Assembly: GCA_963643165.1 (NCBI GenBank)
Contig: CAVIJD010000044.1
Location: 1 to 13,596, forward strand
Direction: 5' to 3'
Source: F23-D06 sp963643165
GTDB taxonomy: Bacteria; Bacteroidota; Bacteroidia; Bacteroidales; WCHB1-69
DNA length: 13,596 nt
Of the stretch, positions 6,952 to 13,596 are shown one piece after another. The notes under the pieces are model-generated. The model did not search any database. It saw only the letters and a program-made list of their open reading frames with translations, and was not told the DNA's origin. Every line of letters starts with the position of its first letter. Positions within the stretch are counted from its first letter, which is position 1. A program made the translations under genes and the position numbers.

Positions 6952-7332
6952 TTATTTGGATTTTACGGCAATGGCTTCAATCTCCACCATTACGCCCTTA
7001 GGCAGGTCGCGGACAGCAAAGGCGGCGCGAGCCGGAGGGTTGACAATAAAATATTGTGCATAAACCTCGTTCATGGCGCCAAAGTTTGCAATGTCGCTCA
7101 GCAGGCAAGTCGTTTTGACCACATCGTCAAAAGAATAGCCGGCCTCGAGCAAAATGGCGGCAAGGTTCTTCATCACCTGTTCGGTCTGTGCTTTAATGCC
7201 TTCGGGGATGATTCCCGTTTCAGGGTCCACCGGGATTTGTCCCGACACGAACAACATTCCGTTTGCTTCTACAGCCTGGCTGTACGGTCCAATAGCGGCC
7301 GGGGCCTTTTCCGTATGAATAATTCTCTTCAT
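6952..7332 (-). CDS. ridA: RidA family 2-iminobutanoate/2-iminopropanoate deaminase
   Basis: RidA (YjgF/YER057c/UK114 family) hydrolyses reactive enamine/imine intermediates released by PLP enzymes such as threonine dehydratase, protecting other PLP enzymes. The 126-residue length is standard. Family motifs are GPYSQA with Tyr17, FVSGQIP with Ser30, and PPARAAFAV with Arg102, which binds the substrate carboxylate. Glu118 (VEIEAIAV) corresponds to the water-activating Glu of E. coli RidA. The Cys following the Arg in E. coli RidA is Ala here. It is the first gene of the unit with ABC-F and rsmE and is divergent from guaB; the 124-base gap holds a promoter for each direction. Confidence 0.95.
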   Translation of the reverse strand: MKRIIHTEKAPAAIGPYSQAVEANGMLFVSGQIPVDPETGIIPEGIKAQTEQVMKNLAAILLEAGYSFDDVVKTTCLLSDIANFGAMNEVYAQYFIVNPPARAAFAVRDLPKGVMVEIEAIAVKSK

Positions 7333-7383
7333 AATTGTATATATATAATTGTCAATAAGTTACGTTTCAACACAAAGATTTCG

Positions 7384-7391
7384 CAAAAATA
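7384..7391 (-). promoter_or_regulatory. Bacteroidetes -7 element for the ridA - ABC-F - rsmE unit
   Basis: The minus strand reads TATTTTTG (TAnnTTTG consensus), about 52 bases before the ridA ATG. A clear -33 box is not evident. It is back to back with the guaB element at 7425-7432. Confidence 0.55.
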
Positions 7392-7424
7392 CATTTTTCT
7401 TTTTCAGCATATTCTCAATTTTTG

Positions 7425-7432
7425 TATTTTTG
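7425..7432 (+). promoter_or_regulatory. Bacteroidetes -7 element for guaB
   Basis: The plus strand reads TATTTTTG followed by CACG, an exact TAnnTTTG match, 24 bases before the guaB ATG. This implies a short leader of about 17 bases and leaves no room for a riboswitch. The -33 region (around 7401-7405, TTTTC) is weak. Confidence 0.6.
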
Positions 7433-7456
7433 CACGTAATAAAAAAATAATAGTTT

Positions 7457-8935
7457 ATGTCTTTTATTACAGATCGGATTTCATTAGATGGGCTCACATT
7501 TGATGATGTATTATTGATACCTTCCTATTCGGAAGTCTTGCCTAAGCAAGTTTGCTTGCAGACGCGTTTTTCACGGAACATTATGCTCAACCTACCCTTT
7601 GTTTCGGCCGCCATGGACACAGTGACCGAGGCAAAGATGGCCATTTCCATTGCGCGTGAGGGCGGCATCGGAGTCATTCACAAGAACATGACCATTGCCG
7701 AGCAGGCCAAGCAGGTGGCTTCCGTCAAGAGGGCTGAAAACGGGATGATCAACGCTCCGGTGGTGATTACGGCCGACAAGAGCGTAGGCGATGCCAAGCG
7801 TATGATGGCAGAATACAAGATTGGCGGCATCCCCGTCGTAGATGAGAAGAACAAGTTAATCGGCATCGTAACCAACCGCGACCTCCGTTTTGAGAAGGAC
7901 TTCAACAAGCCTATCGGGCAGGTGATGACGAAAGACAAACTGGTCACGACCTCGCGGAGCACCGACCTCAATCAGGCCGCCGACATTCTGCAGCAATACA
8001 AGATAGAGAAGTTGCCCGTGATTTCAGAAGACGGCACCTTGTTAGGTCTCATCACCTACAAAGACATCACGAAAGCCAAAGACAAGCCTTTTGCCTGCAA
8101 AGACGCCCAAGGGCGTTTGCGCGTGGCGGCCGGCATCGGCATCACCAACGATGCCGTGCAACGTGCCGAGGCCGTAGTGGATGCCGGCGTGGATGCGCTG
8201 GTGCTGGACTGCGCACACGGACATTCCAAAAACGTCGTGACAGTGCTCAAGGACATCAAACAGCATTTCAGCGGCGTTGACGTGGTGGTCGGCAACATTG
8301 CCACGGGCGAGGCGGCGGTCATGCTGGCCGACGGCGGCGCCGATGCCGTAAAGGTGGGCATTGGGCCGGGCTCTATCTGCACTACAAGGGTGGTGGCAGG
8401 CGTAGGCGTGCCCCAACTCAGCGCCATCTACGACGTTTATAAAGCATTGGAGAATTACGACATCCCCATCATCGCCGACGGTGGGATCCGCTATTCCGGC
8501 GACATTGTGAAGGCCTTGGCCGCCGGCGGAAACTCCGTGATGTTGGGCGGACTGCTGGCCGGCGTGGAAGAATCGCCCGGCACTACCATCCTGTTCAATG
8601 GCCGTAAGTTCAAGACTTACAGGGGCATGGGCTCTCTTGAGGCTATGCAGCACGGGTCTAAGGACCGCTACATGCAGAGTGATGTTGACGACGTGAAGAA
8701 ACTGGTGCCCGAGGGCATCGTAGGACGCGTCCCTTACAAGGGCGACCTCTACGAAGTGATCTACCAGATGGCCGGCGGTCTGCGCTCCGGCATGGGGTAC
8801 TGCGGCGCACAAAACATCGAAGACCTCCACAAGGCCCGCTTCTGCCGCATCACCAACGCCGGTGTTCTCGAAAGCCACCCGCACGACATCACCATCACGA
8901 GCGAAGCCCCGAACTATTCTTCAGAGTCCAAATAA
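7457..8935 (+). CDS. guaB: IMP dehydrogenase (GuaB)
   Basis: GuaB oxidises IMP to XMP with NAD+, the committed step of GMP synthesis. The 492-residue protein is full length and cytosolic, with a TIM-barrel core. A pair of CBS domains (about 98-205) is inserted in the barrel, where adenine or guanine nucleotides regulate bacterial IMPDH. The active-site loop GIGPGSICTTRV places catalytic Cys at 308. The IMP-binding segments are IADGGIRYSGDI (339-350) and YRGMGSLEAM (388-397), and the mobile flap carries Arg424 and Tyr427 (GRVPYKG). MDTVTEAKMA (53-62) near the N-terminus is also typical. The ATG at 7457 is favoured by family alignment and promoter position. usp and the flavin reductase follow on the same strand with no terminator between, so they may be cotranscribed. 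Confidence 0.98.
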   Translation: MSFITDRISLDGLTFDDVLLIPSYSEVLPKQVCLQTRFSRNIMLNLPFVSAAMDTVTEAKMAISIAREGGIGVIHKNMTIAEQAKQVASVKRAENGMINAPVVITADKSVGDAKRMMAEYKIGGIPVVDEKNKLIGIVTNRDLRFEKDFNKPIGQVMTKDKLVTTSRSTDLNQAADILQQYKIEKLPVISEDGTLLGLITYKDITKAKDKPFACKDAQGRLRVAAGIGITNDAVQRAEAVVDAGVDALVLDCAHGHSKNVVTVLKDIKQHFSGVDVVVGNIATGEAAVMLADGGADAVKVGIGPGSICTTRVVAGVGVPQLSAIYDVYKALENYDIPIIADGGIRYSGDIVKALAAGGNSVMLGGLLAGVEESPGTTILFNGRKFKTYRGMGSLEAMQHGSKDRYMQSDVDDVKKLVPEGIVGRVPYKGDLYEVIYQMAGGLRSGMGYCGAQNIEDLHKARFCRITNAGVLESHPHDITITSEAPNYSSESK

Positions 8936-8968
8936 CGATTTTTTAACAACATTAAAAATACCGAAATT

Positions 8969-9817
8969 ATGCAAAATATTGTAGTCGGCATCGACTTCTC
9001 AAACAGTTCCATGACCGCCTTGCGTCATGCCGTCGCCATCGCCATCCGTTCAAAGGCCACGCTGCACCTGGTTTGGATCAAGACCCCGGGGGCTGCGAAA
9101 AGCGCCAACGAATTGAACGAAGATATGACCTACATGCAGCACATCCAAGAAAAAATGGAGGAGTTGGTATCCCTGTGCAAACAGGAGTCGCCCGAGAGCC
9201 ACGTCAACAGCGTCATCCTTGAGGGGAAAGTACACATCGAACTCACCAAATATGCCAACAACCTGACCAGGTCTATCATCGTAATGGGTGCCCACGGCGC
9301 TTCCGGGTTCGAAGAGGGATACATCGGCAACAACGCCTACCGCGTCATCAACAACGCTGAGGTGCCTGTGCTGATTATGCGTGAGAACATCCAGATCAAC
9401 CGCGACCTTCACAAGATCTTTGTGCCCATTGACTTGAGCTTTGAGACCTTGCAGAAGATGAGTTACGCCATTCAGTTGGCCAAGTTCTTTGCCGCCCAAA
9501 TTCACCTGTTTGGCATCAACTATCCCAACAATGCCGAGACGCGGCACATCATCAACGTTCAGCTGCACCACGCCGTTGACATGTGCGACGACGCCAATGT
9601 CAGAAACGTGGTGGAGGCCTACAACGTGACCGACAACAACGTTTGCAGCACGGTTCTCAAATGTGCCAAGGATGTAGATGCCAACCTTATTGTGGTTATG
9701 AGAGAGGAGCAAGAAACCGACTTCACGGCTTCTCGCAACATGCGACAGATTTTGAGCACCTCGCCGATGCCGCTGTTTATCATTCCGAACAAGAACGCCT
9801 TCTCTGTTGCAAAATAA
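8969..9817 (+). CDS. Universal stress protein with two Usp domains
   Basis: This 282-residue cytosolic protein has two tandem UspA-type alpha/beta domains: about 1-138 (starting NIVVGIDFS) and about 147-275 (starting KIFVPIDLS). Domain 1 has the ATP-binding pattern G-x2-G-x9-G-N (Gly107, Gly110, Gly120-Asn121) followed by VINNAEVPVLIM. Domain 2 ends with the matching ILSTSPMPLFII strand but lacks the glycine motif (VVMREEQETDF in its place), so it probably does not bind ATP. Tandem Usp proteins are common in Bacteroidetes and act in stress or energy signalling; the exact role cannot be read from sequence. It lies 33 bases after guaB and 4 bases before the flavin reductase ATG. Confidence 0.92.
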   Translation: MQNIVVGIDFSNSSMTALRHAVAIAIRSKATLHLVWIKTPGAAKSANELNEDMTYMQHIQEKMEELVSLCKQESPESHVNSVILEGKVHIELTKYANNLTRSIIVMGAHGASGFEEGYIGNNAYRVINNAEVPVLIMRENIQINRDLHKIFVPIDLSFETLQKMSYAIQLAKFFAAQIHLFGINYPNNAETRHIINVQLHHAVDMCDDANVRNVVEAYNVTDNNVCSTVLKCAKDVDANLIVVMREEQETDFTASRNMRQILSTSPMPLFIIPNKNAFSVAK

Positions 9818-9821
9818 GTCC

Positions 9822-10406
9822 ATGAGGCCGACACGAAACTTGGGCAAGCGACTGATGCGTGCCGGGAATATGCTTAACCCTGCGCCTCCCGTCATGGTTT
9901 CATGCGGGCAGACCTTAGACGAGTACAATATTATAACCATTGCGTGGACCGGAACGGTATGTTCCGATCCACCGATGTGTTATATCTCTGTCAGGCCAGA
10001 ACGACATTCGTACGACATCATCAAGCGGAACGGGGAATTTGCCATCAACCTCACCAACGAGCGGCTCACGCCCATAGCAGATTGGTGCGGTGTCAAGTCC
10101 GGAAAAAAATACAACAAGTTTTTTGAAACCGGGCTCACGCCAATACGGGGCATTAAAATCAGTGCGCCCTTAATCAAAGAGTCGCCAGTGAACCTTGAAT
10201 GTGTGGTAAAACAGACATTGCCGTTGGGGTCGCACGATATGTTCATAGCGGAGATCGTGGCCGTGCATGTAAACGAGAGCCTCATCAACCCACAGACCGA
10301 CGCACTCGAGTTGCAGCGTGCCCATCTGGTGGCCTATTCGCACGGGCACTATTACGAATTGGGCAAGATCATCGGCAAGTTCGGATTCTCCGTAGAGAAA
10401 AGATAG
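9822..10406 (+). CDS. Flavin reductase family protein (FMN-binding split barrel)
   Basis: This 194-residue protein starts at the ATG at 9822, four bases after the usp stop; a TTG 15 bases upstream is in frame but overlaps usp and is less likely. It has the flavin-reductase-like (DIM6/NTAB, flavoredoxin-type) split-barrel signature. This includes NIITIAWTGTVCSDPPMCYI and VRPERHSYDIIKRNGEFAIN for FMN binding, DWCGVKSGKKYNKF, and SPVNLECVV followed by LGSHDMFIAEIVAV. Family members bind FMN and transfer electrons from NAD(P)H or partner proteins; the natural substrate is unknown. The 4-base gap indicates cotranscription with the Usp gene. Its 3' end faces the C69 dipeptidase gene with only 5 bases between stops. 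Confidence 0.92.
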   Translation: MRPTRNLGKRLMRAGNMLNPAPPVMVSCGQTLDEYNIITIAWTGTVCSDPPMCYISVRPERHSYDIIKRNGEFAINLTNERLTPIADWCGVKSGKKYNKFFETGLTPIRGIKISAPLIKESPVNLECVVKQTLPLGSHDMFIAEIVAVHVNESLINPQTDALELQRAHLVAYSHGHYYELGKIIGKFGFSVEKR

Positions 10407-10411
10407 TTTTT

Positions 10412-12019
10412 TCAGAAGCCCGTCCAGAACGTTTCCCAGAACTTGTGTTCCATTTCCGTCCACGTTTGACGGGTTGCTCCGGCAAAGTCGGACGTGTATT
10501 GGTTCAGCAGTTGCTGAACCTCTTTTGTTTTCCCCTCTTTCAGCAGGATTGACACCTCCTTTTCGATGGTCGGGATTTCCTTGAGAGCCTTGTCTTCGTA
10601 GCGTTTCACATTCTTCAGCAGGTAGTCTTTGGTAAAGCCCCATTTCACTTGAGCCAACTTATTGGCTTTACGGTAATGCCAGAGGGCGGCGTTCTCGTCA
10701 TAGCCATGGTGTCCGCAGCGTGAAAAGCCGGAGGGCATCTTCGTGGCGCCGGCAAAGACGGGGATGCGCGGGCTTTGTCCCGGGTTCTCAAGCGAGAACC
10801 AGCAAAGGCCGCCCACCTCGTCGGGCAGCCAGTCGCGGCATTGGATAATCGTGCTATACGAGCACCACGACATGGCCACGCCGCGGTAGAATGTCACCGT
10901 GCCCGGCTTCAGCATGTTGTACATAGCCCGCTCGTTGCCGTCCATCCACGGATTGGCATTAGGGCAAACTATAGTATCTATTGTCACTTCTCCGGATTCA
11001 AGTTTTCTTTTCTTCGTATAAAGCAGATTCTGGGTCTGGTCCAATTCGGGCGAGCCCTCATAGTTGGCGCGGAACAGTTCCATAACATCCTGCACGCGCA
11101 CTTTCTTTTCAGGTTTCACCGAGAAAGGCAGTTCCTCGGCATCGAGGGAGAGGTGCAACGACGGAGCGAGTTCATTGAAGATATACCACTCGCGCTCCTT
11201 GAAATTCTTGCCGCCGGAATAGCTGGACTGGAAGACCTTATACCACACAAAGTCACCCTTGCCGTCCCAGAGGCCATACTTGCGCGCCACTTTCTCGATA
11301 TTGTCGGAGCACATAAAATTCTCCTTGTCCTTACGGTCGAGTTTGCCGATGCGTGGCACATTGCAGCTGAGGGCGACCTCATCATCGGGCACGCGCCGTG
11401 CCGCCCACATGCCGCCGACCTTGTCGGGTCCTTCGCCCAAAATTTCCATTTGCCATGCCTCCTTCTTGTCGGCAATTGTCAAGCACTCGCCGCCGTCGGC
11501 ATAGCCATATTTTTCAATCAGGCTTCCGATAAGTTTTATGGCGTCGCGGGCATTGTCGCAGCGTTGTAGGGCTACACGTTGCAGTTCCTCTATAAGGAAC
11601 AGCCCGTTGCCGTTGACCAGCGTGTCGGGACCGGAAAACGTGCTTTCGCCGATAGCGAGTTGTTTCTCGTTCATGCAGGGATATGCCGTATTCATATAGG
11701 CATAGGTATGTGCCACTTCGGGGATTTCGCCGGCCAGCGTCACATTCTCCATTCCTTTAGGGGTGCTGGTATGCATAGTTCCCTTGTAAACCTTGTGCAT
11801 AGTTCCTTCGGGATGGTCGGCGGCGGGCTCTATCGTCACCCAAGTGCGGTACTTGCCGTCGCAAGTATGGGAAGTCATCACCGAGCCGTCAGCAGAGGCC
11901 TTGATGCCGACCAAAATAGAAGTGCAATTAGCCCCCACCAGTTCCTCCTGGGCGGTCGCAGGTTTGAGAAACAGGCTCAAGCAAAAGATAGCCCACAGAA
12001 AAACAGTCCGTATTTTCAT
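10412..12019 (-). CDS. Secreted C69-family dipeptidase
   Basis: This 535-residue protein has a Sec signal peptide (residues 1-23, cleavage near ATAQ-EE). A short propeptide follows, then Cys32 in VGANCTSILVG, the N-terminal nucleophile of peptidase family C69 (PepD-like, Ntn-hydrolase fold). In this family Cys becomes the N-terminus after self-cleavage. The following motif ADGSVMTSHTCDG is the family hallmark. It likely cleaves dipeptides in the periplasm or at the surface, consistent with the amino-acid-fermenting life of many Bacteroidales. Length is typical and no sorting domain is present. The C-terminus is aromatic (HKFWETFWTGF). The ATG at 12017-12019 is 12 bases after the mreB stop, so the two genes are probably one transcript. 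No strong terminator is visible between it and the convergent flavin reductase gene. Confidence 0.93.
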   Translation of the reverse strand: MKIRTVFLWAIFCLSLFLKPATAQEELVGANCTSILVGIKASADGSVMTSHTCDGKYRTWVTIEPAADHPEGTMHKVYKGTMHTSTPKGMENVTLAGEIPEVAHTYAYMNTAYPCMNEKQLAIGESTFSGPDTLVNGNGLFLIEELQRVALQRCDNARDAIKLIGSLIEKYGYADGGECLTIADKKEAWQMEILGEGPDKVGGMWAARRVPDDEVALSCNVPRIGKLDRKDKENFMCSDNIEKVARKYGLWDGKGDFVWYKVFQSSYSGGKNFKEREWYIFNELAPSLHLSLDAEELPFSVKPEKKVRVQDVMELFRANYEGSPELDQTQNLLYTKKRKLESGEVTIDTIVCPNANPWMDGNERAMYNMLKPGTVTFYRGVAMSWCSYSTIIQCRDWLPDEVGGLCWFSLENPGQSPRIPVFAGATKMPSGFSRCGHHGYDENAALWHYRKANKLAQVKWGFTKDYLLKNVKRYEDKALKEIPTIEKEVSILLKEGKTKEVQQLLNQYTSDFAGATRQTWTEMEHKFWETFWTGF

Positions 12020-12031
12020 ATACTGTTACAA

Positions 12032-13057
12032 TTACTTATTAATCAAGAACGGGAACTTGTCGAAGTTCTTCAAAGAGATGGCGGTTCCGCGGGCCACAGC
12101 CTTAAGCGGGTCTTCGGCCACATGGACTTTCAGCATAGTTTTCTTGGCGATACGCATATCCAGGCCGCGCAGCAGCGAGCCGCCGCCTGCCAGATAGATG
12201 CCAGTCTCATAAATGTCGGCAGACAATTCCGGCAATGTAGTCTCGAGGGTTTGGATGATAGCCGACTCTATCGAGCAGATTGAAGCGTCGATGGCCTGTG
12301 CCACCTCCCGGTAATTCACCTTGACGGCGGTAGGGAGACCTGTCAGCAGGTTACGACCTTTGAATTCATAGTCTGCGGGGGGATTTTCAAGGTCTTCGAC
12401 AGCCGCGCCCACATTGATCTTGATTTTTTCGGCGGTTGACTCTCCAATGGCGATATTGTGTTTCTTGCGCATATACTCCTGAATATCGCTGTTCAGTTTA
12501 TCTCCGGCCACCTTCACCGACTTGAAAGTCTGGATGCCGCCGAGAGAAATCACGGCGATTTCAGCCGTGCCGCCGCCGATGTCGATAATCATATTTCCGT
12601 TGGGGGCCAATACATCGATGCCCACACCGATGGCGGCAGCCATCGGCTCTTGGATCAGCCTTACATCCTTTGCGCCGGCCTGTTCAGCCGACTCTCGCAC
12701 GGCGCGTTCCTCCACCTCTGTGATTCCTGACGGGATACAGATAACCATCTTCAGTGCGGGGGCAAAGAAATAGCCCTTGTTGTTCGTCTTCTTGATAAAT
12801 TCGCGCAGCATCACCTCCGTGGCCTGGAAATTGGCGATGACACCGTCTCGCAACGGGCGGACAGTCTTAATGCCCGCCGGAGTCTTTCCGTGCATCATCA
12901 ATGCCTGTCTCCCCACAGCTTTCACCTCATTGCTCTTCTCATCGATAGCGATGATGGACGGCTCATCGACAACCACTTGGTTGTGTTGAAGTATCACCGT
13001 GTTAGCCGTGCCTAAATCTATTGCGATTTCCTTTGTGAATATTGAAAAAAGCCCCAT
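12032..13057 (-). CDS. mreB: Rod shape-determining protein MreB (actin-like ATPase)
   Basis: MreB forms membrane-bound filaments that guide lateral cell-wall synthesis. The 341-residue protein has a complete actin-fold motif set: phosphate-1 DLGTANT (14-20), catalytic Glu137 in EPMAAAIG, phosphate-2 DIGGGTAEIAVIS (159-171) and the adenosine motif GIYLAGGGSLLRGLD (286-300). The N-terminal MGLFSIF segment could be a short membrane-binding patch. The usual Bacteroidales partners mreC, mreD, a class B PBP and rodA do not follow; a secreted C69 dipeptidase does, 12 bases downstream. It may therefore be a second MreB copy or a gene moved from its usual cluster. Upstream lies a -7 promoter element and then transposase/repeat debris. 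Confidence 0.96.
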   Translation of the reverse strand: MGLFSIFTKEIAIDLGTANTVILQHNQVVVDEPSIIAIDEKSNEVKAVGRQALMMHGKTPAGIKTVRPLRDGVIANFQATEVMLREFIKKTNNKGYFFAPALKMVICIPSGITEVEERAVRESAEQAGAKDVRLIQEPMAAAIGVGIDVLAPNGNMIIDIGGGTAEIAVISLGGIQTFKSVKVAGDKLNSDIQEYMRKKHNIAIGESTAEKIKINVGAAVEDLENPPADYEFKGRNLLTGLPTAVKVNYREVAQAIDASICSIESAIIQTLETTLPELSADIYETGIYLAGGGSLLRGLDMRIAKKTMLKVHVAEDPLKAVARGTAISLKNFDKFPFLINK

Positions 13058-13080
13058 TTCTGTTCCTTTAAATTAGGTTG

Positions 13081-13088
13081 CAAAAGTA
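13081..13088 (-). promoter_or_regulatory. Bacteroidetes -7 element for mreB
   Basis: The minus strand reads TACTTTTG (TAnnTTTG), about 24 bases before the mreB ATG. No clear -33 TTTG is seen. It lies on the gene side of the transposase debris, so mreB keeps its own promoter. Confidence 0.6.
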
Positions 13089-13113
13089 TAAAAAATCTCG
13101 CTATTATACATTA

Positions 13114-13131
13114 TAACAAGCCGACTTGTTA
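13114..13131. other. Short palindrome between mreB and the transposase remnant
   Basis: TAACAAG (13114-13120) and CTTGTTA (13125-13131) are perfect inverted repeats around CCGA. It overlaps the stop codon of the remnant reading frame (13129-13131) and lies about 25 bases upstream of the mreB -7 element. There is no T-run, so it is a poor terminator. It could be an operator-like site or a chance palindrome. Confidence 0.35.
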
Positions 13132-13242
13132 CAATTTTAACGAAAACTCGCCCCAATCGGCGGAAACACACCCGTTAAGCACCTCAACCAAGAGACTCAT
13201 AGGCTTTGCCTGTTGTTTTTGGTCAGCCGCCGTGGGTGACAA

Positions 13243-13276
13243 CACAGGGCTACCGCACGAACGAGCCAACTGATTG
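13243..13276 (-). repeat. Dispersed repeat, copy B, block 2
   Basis: The reverse complement matches 1822-1855 at 33 of 34 positions (one C/T difference). In this copy it is separated from block 1 by 248 bases containing the ISAs1 fragment. Weaker similarity to copy A continues on its far side at 13213-13228 (GGCTGACCAAAAACAA on the minus strand). Confidence 0.85.
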
Positions 13277-13524
13277 CGGCTGGGGCGTTTCGCTTTGACG
13301 GCCTTGCCACGCACGCTGTCATGCACGATCGAGGATGCCCATTCCGCAAAGCGGGCCCGGAACGACTTCGGGTTCAGGTCCCGGAAGAAGCGCCGCAGCG
13401 TGTCGTCTGTCGGCAGGCCATTGGAAAGGTCGATGTACTTCTCGAAGAACTCCCGCTTGTACTTGGCGAAGTCGGCGATCTCCGACCTGGACGATGATGT
13501 TGGCCCTCTTCGAGGGCCGAGGGT

Positions 13525-13596
13525 GGCGTGGGTGCGTCGCAGCCGACGGTTCCGCTCCCTTGCGGTCGCTGCACCGCCGGTTATGGAGCAGACTGC
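13525..13596 (-). repeat. Dispersed repeat, copy B, block 1 (runs to the window edge)
   Basis: The reverse complement matches 1752-1820 with 4 differences in 69 bases. The hairpin of copy A is kept: one change turns an A-T pair into G-T and another lies in the loop. Beside it, between this block and the ISAs1 fragment, lies a perfect 7-bp palindrome GGCCCTC-TTC-GAGGGCC (13502-13518). The true end of the repeat may be beyond the window. Confidence 0.85.

Larger units (their letters stand above)
13129..13596 (-). pseudogene. ISAs1-family transposase N-terminal fragment within a repeat-derived open frame (partial at window edge)
   Basis: On the minus strand one frame is open from the window edge (13596) to the TAA at 13131-13129, 155 codons. 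Residues encoded by 13482-13297 (EIADFAKYKREFFEKYID, then NGLPTDDTLRRFFRDLNP and FRARFAEWASSIV) match the N-terminal associated domain of ISAs1-type (H-repeat) transposases. The DDE catalytic domain that should follow (normally beginning near IDGKTLRGS) is absent; instead the frame runs into repeat-derived sequence (NQLARSCGSPV). The upstream part of the frame, CSITGGAATARERNRRLRR, is also repeat sequence. The fragment cannot be an active transposase. An ATG at 13326 gives a 65-residue frame covering only the tail. Confidence 0.8.

Noticed and set aside
6127..7503. Long plus-strand open frame (458 codons) opposite the ABC-F and ridA genes
   Set aside because: It is antisense to two clear genes, has no recognisable domain, and its composition follows from the codon bias of the minus-strand genes.
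8042..8884. Minus-strand open frame (280 codons) opposite guaB
   Set aside because: It lies entirely within a highly conserved IMP dehydrogenase; its His- and Val-rich translation is typical of an antisense shadow.
9050..9940. Minus-strand open frame (296 codons) opposite the Usp gene
   Set aside because: Shadow of the two-domain Usp and the start of the flavin reductase; no domain or start context of its own.
10386..10412. Possible terminator TTCTC-CGTA-GAGAA followed by six T at the end of the flavin reductase gene
   Set aside because: The stem is only five base pairs, lies in coding sequence, and is separated from the T-run by several bases; too weak to call.
10434..10452. Short direct repeat CCAGAAC x2
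   Set aside because: It encodes the repeated aromatic residues near the C-terminus of the C69 dipeptidase (FWETFW) and needs no other explanation.
10775..11569. Plus-strand open frame (264 codons) opposite the C69 dipeptidase gene
   Set aside because: Shadow of a well-supported family member with an intact signal peptide and nucleophile.
1..13596. CRISPR array, toxin-antitoxin, restriction or other defence module
   Set aside because: No regularly spaced repeats, and none of the proteins carries motifs of such systems.

Overview
The window looks like chromosomal DNA from a member of the Bacteroidales. Several minus-strand genes and guaB have the Bacteroidetes -7 promoter element (TAnnTTTG). 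The secreted protease ends in a type IX secretion (T9SS, Por) sorting domain. Gene content and protein style (RidA, Uup-type ABC-F, C10 and C69 peptidases) fit the same group. A T9SS substrate argues for a T9SS-bearing family (Prevotella-, Porphyromonas- or Alistipes-like) rather than Bacteroides itself; that is inference.

Layout. (1) Positions 1-1681 form a tRNA-linked, visibly A/T-rich strip: the 3' part of tRNA-Gly(GCC), a strong hairpin, about 320 bases of non-coding DNA, and three damaged or truncated genes. These are an N-terminal lipoprotein piece joined to a C-terminal piece in another frame, a 5'-truncated hypothetical gene, and a CxxC-containing lipoprotein broken by two opposite single-base frameshifts in A-runs. 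It resembles a decayed genomic island. (2) Positions 1752-1855 hold a dispersed repeat, followed by a terminator. (3) 1940-4219 (minus) encodes a C10 (streptopain/PrtT-type) protease. (4) 4330-7332 (minus) is a tight ridA - ABC-F - rsmE transcription unit with 6-base gaps. (5) Divergent from it, 7457-10406 (plus) carries guaB (IMP dehydrogenase), a two-domain universal stress protein and a flavin reductase. (6) Convergent with that, 10412-13057 (minus) carries mreB followed by a secreted C69 dipeptidase. (7) Positions 13129-13596 hold an ISAs1-type transposase fragment embedded between two blocks of the same repeat seen at 1752-1855, in inverted orientation, reaching the window edge.

How it fits together. 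The middle 11 kb is ordinary housekeeping and cell-surface content: translation quality control and rRNA methylation (ABC-F, RsmE), metabolite repair (RidA), GTP synthesis (GuaB), stress response (Usp) and cell shape (MreB). Two secreted peptidases are added to it. This block is bracketed by inverted copies of one repeat family, so it could be invertible by homologous recombination. I see no CRISPR array, defence system, phage module or intact mobile element, and no clearly new multi-gene system. The most notable signals are the inverted repeat pair, whose differences spare a potential hairpin, its in-frame association with an ISAs1 domain, the doubly frameshifted lipoprotein gene, and mreB standing outside its usual mreCD context.
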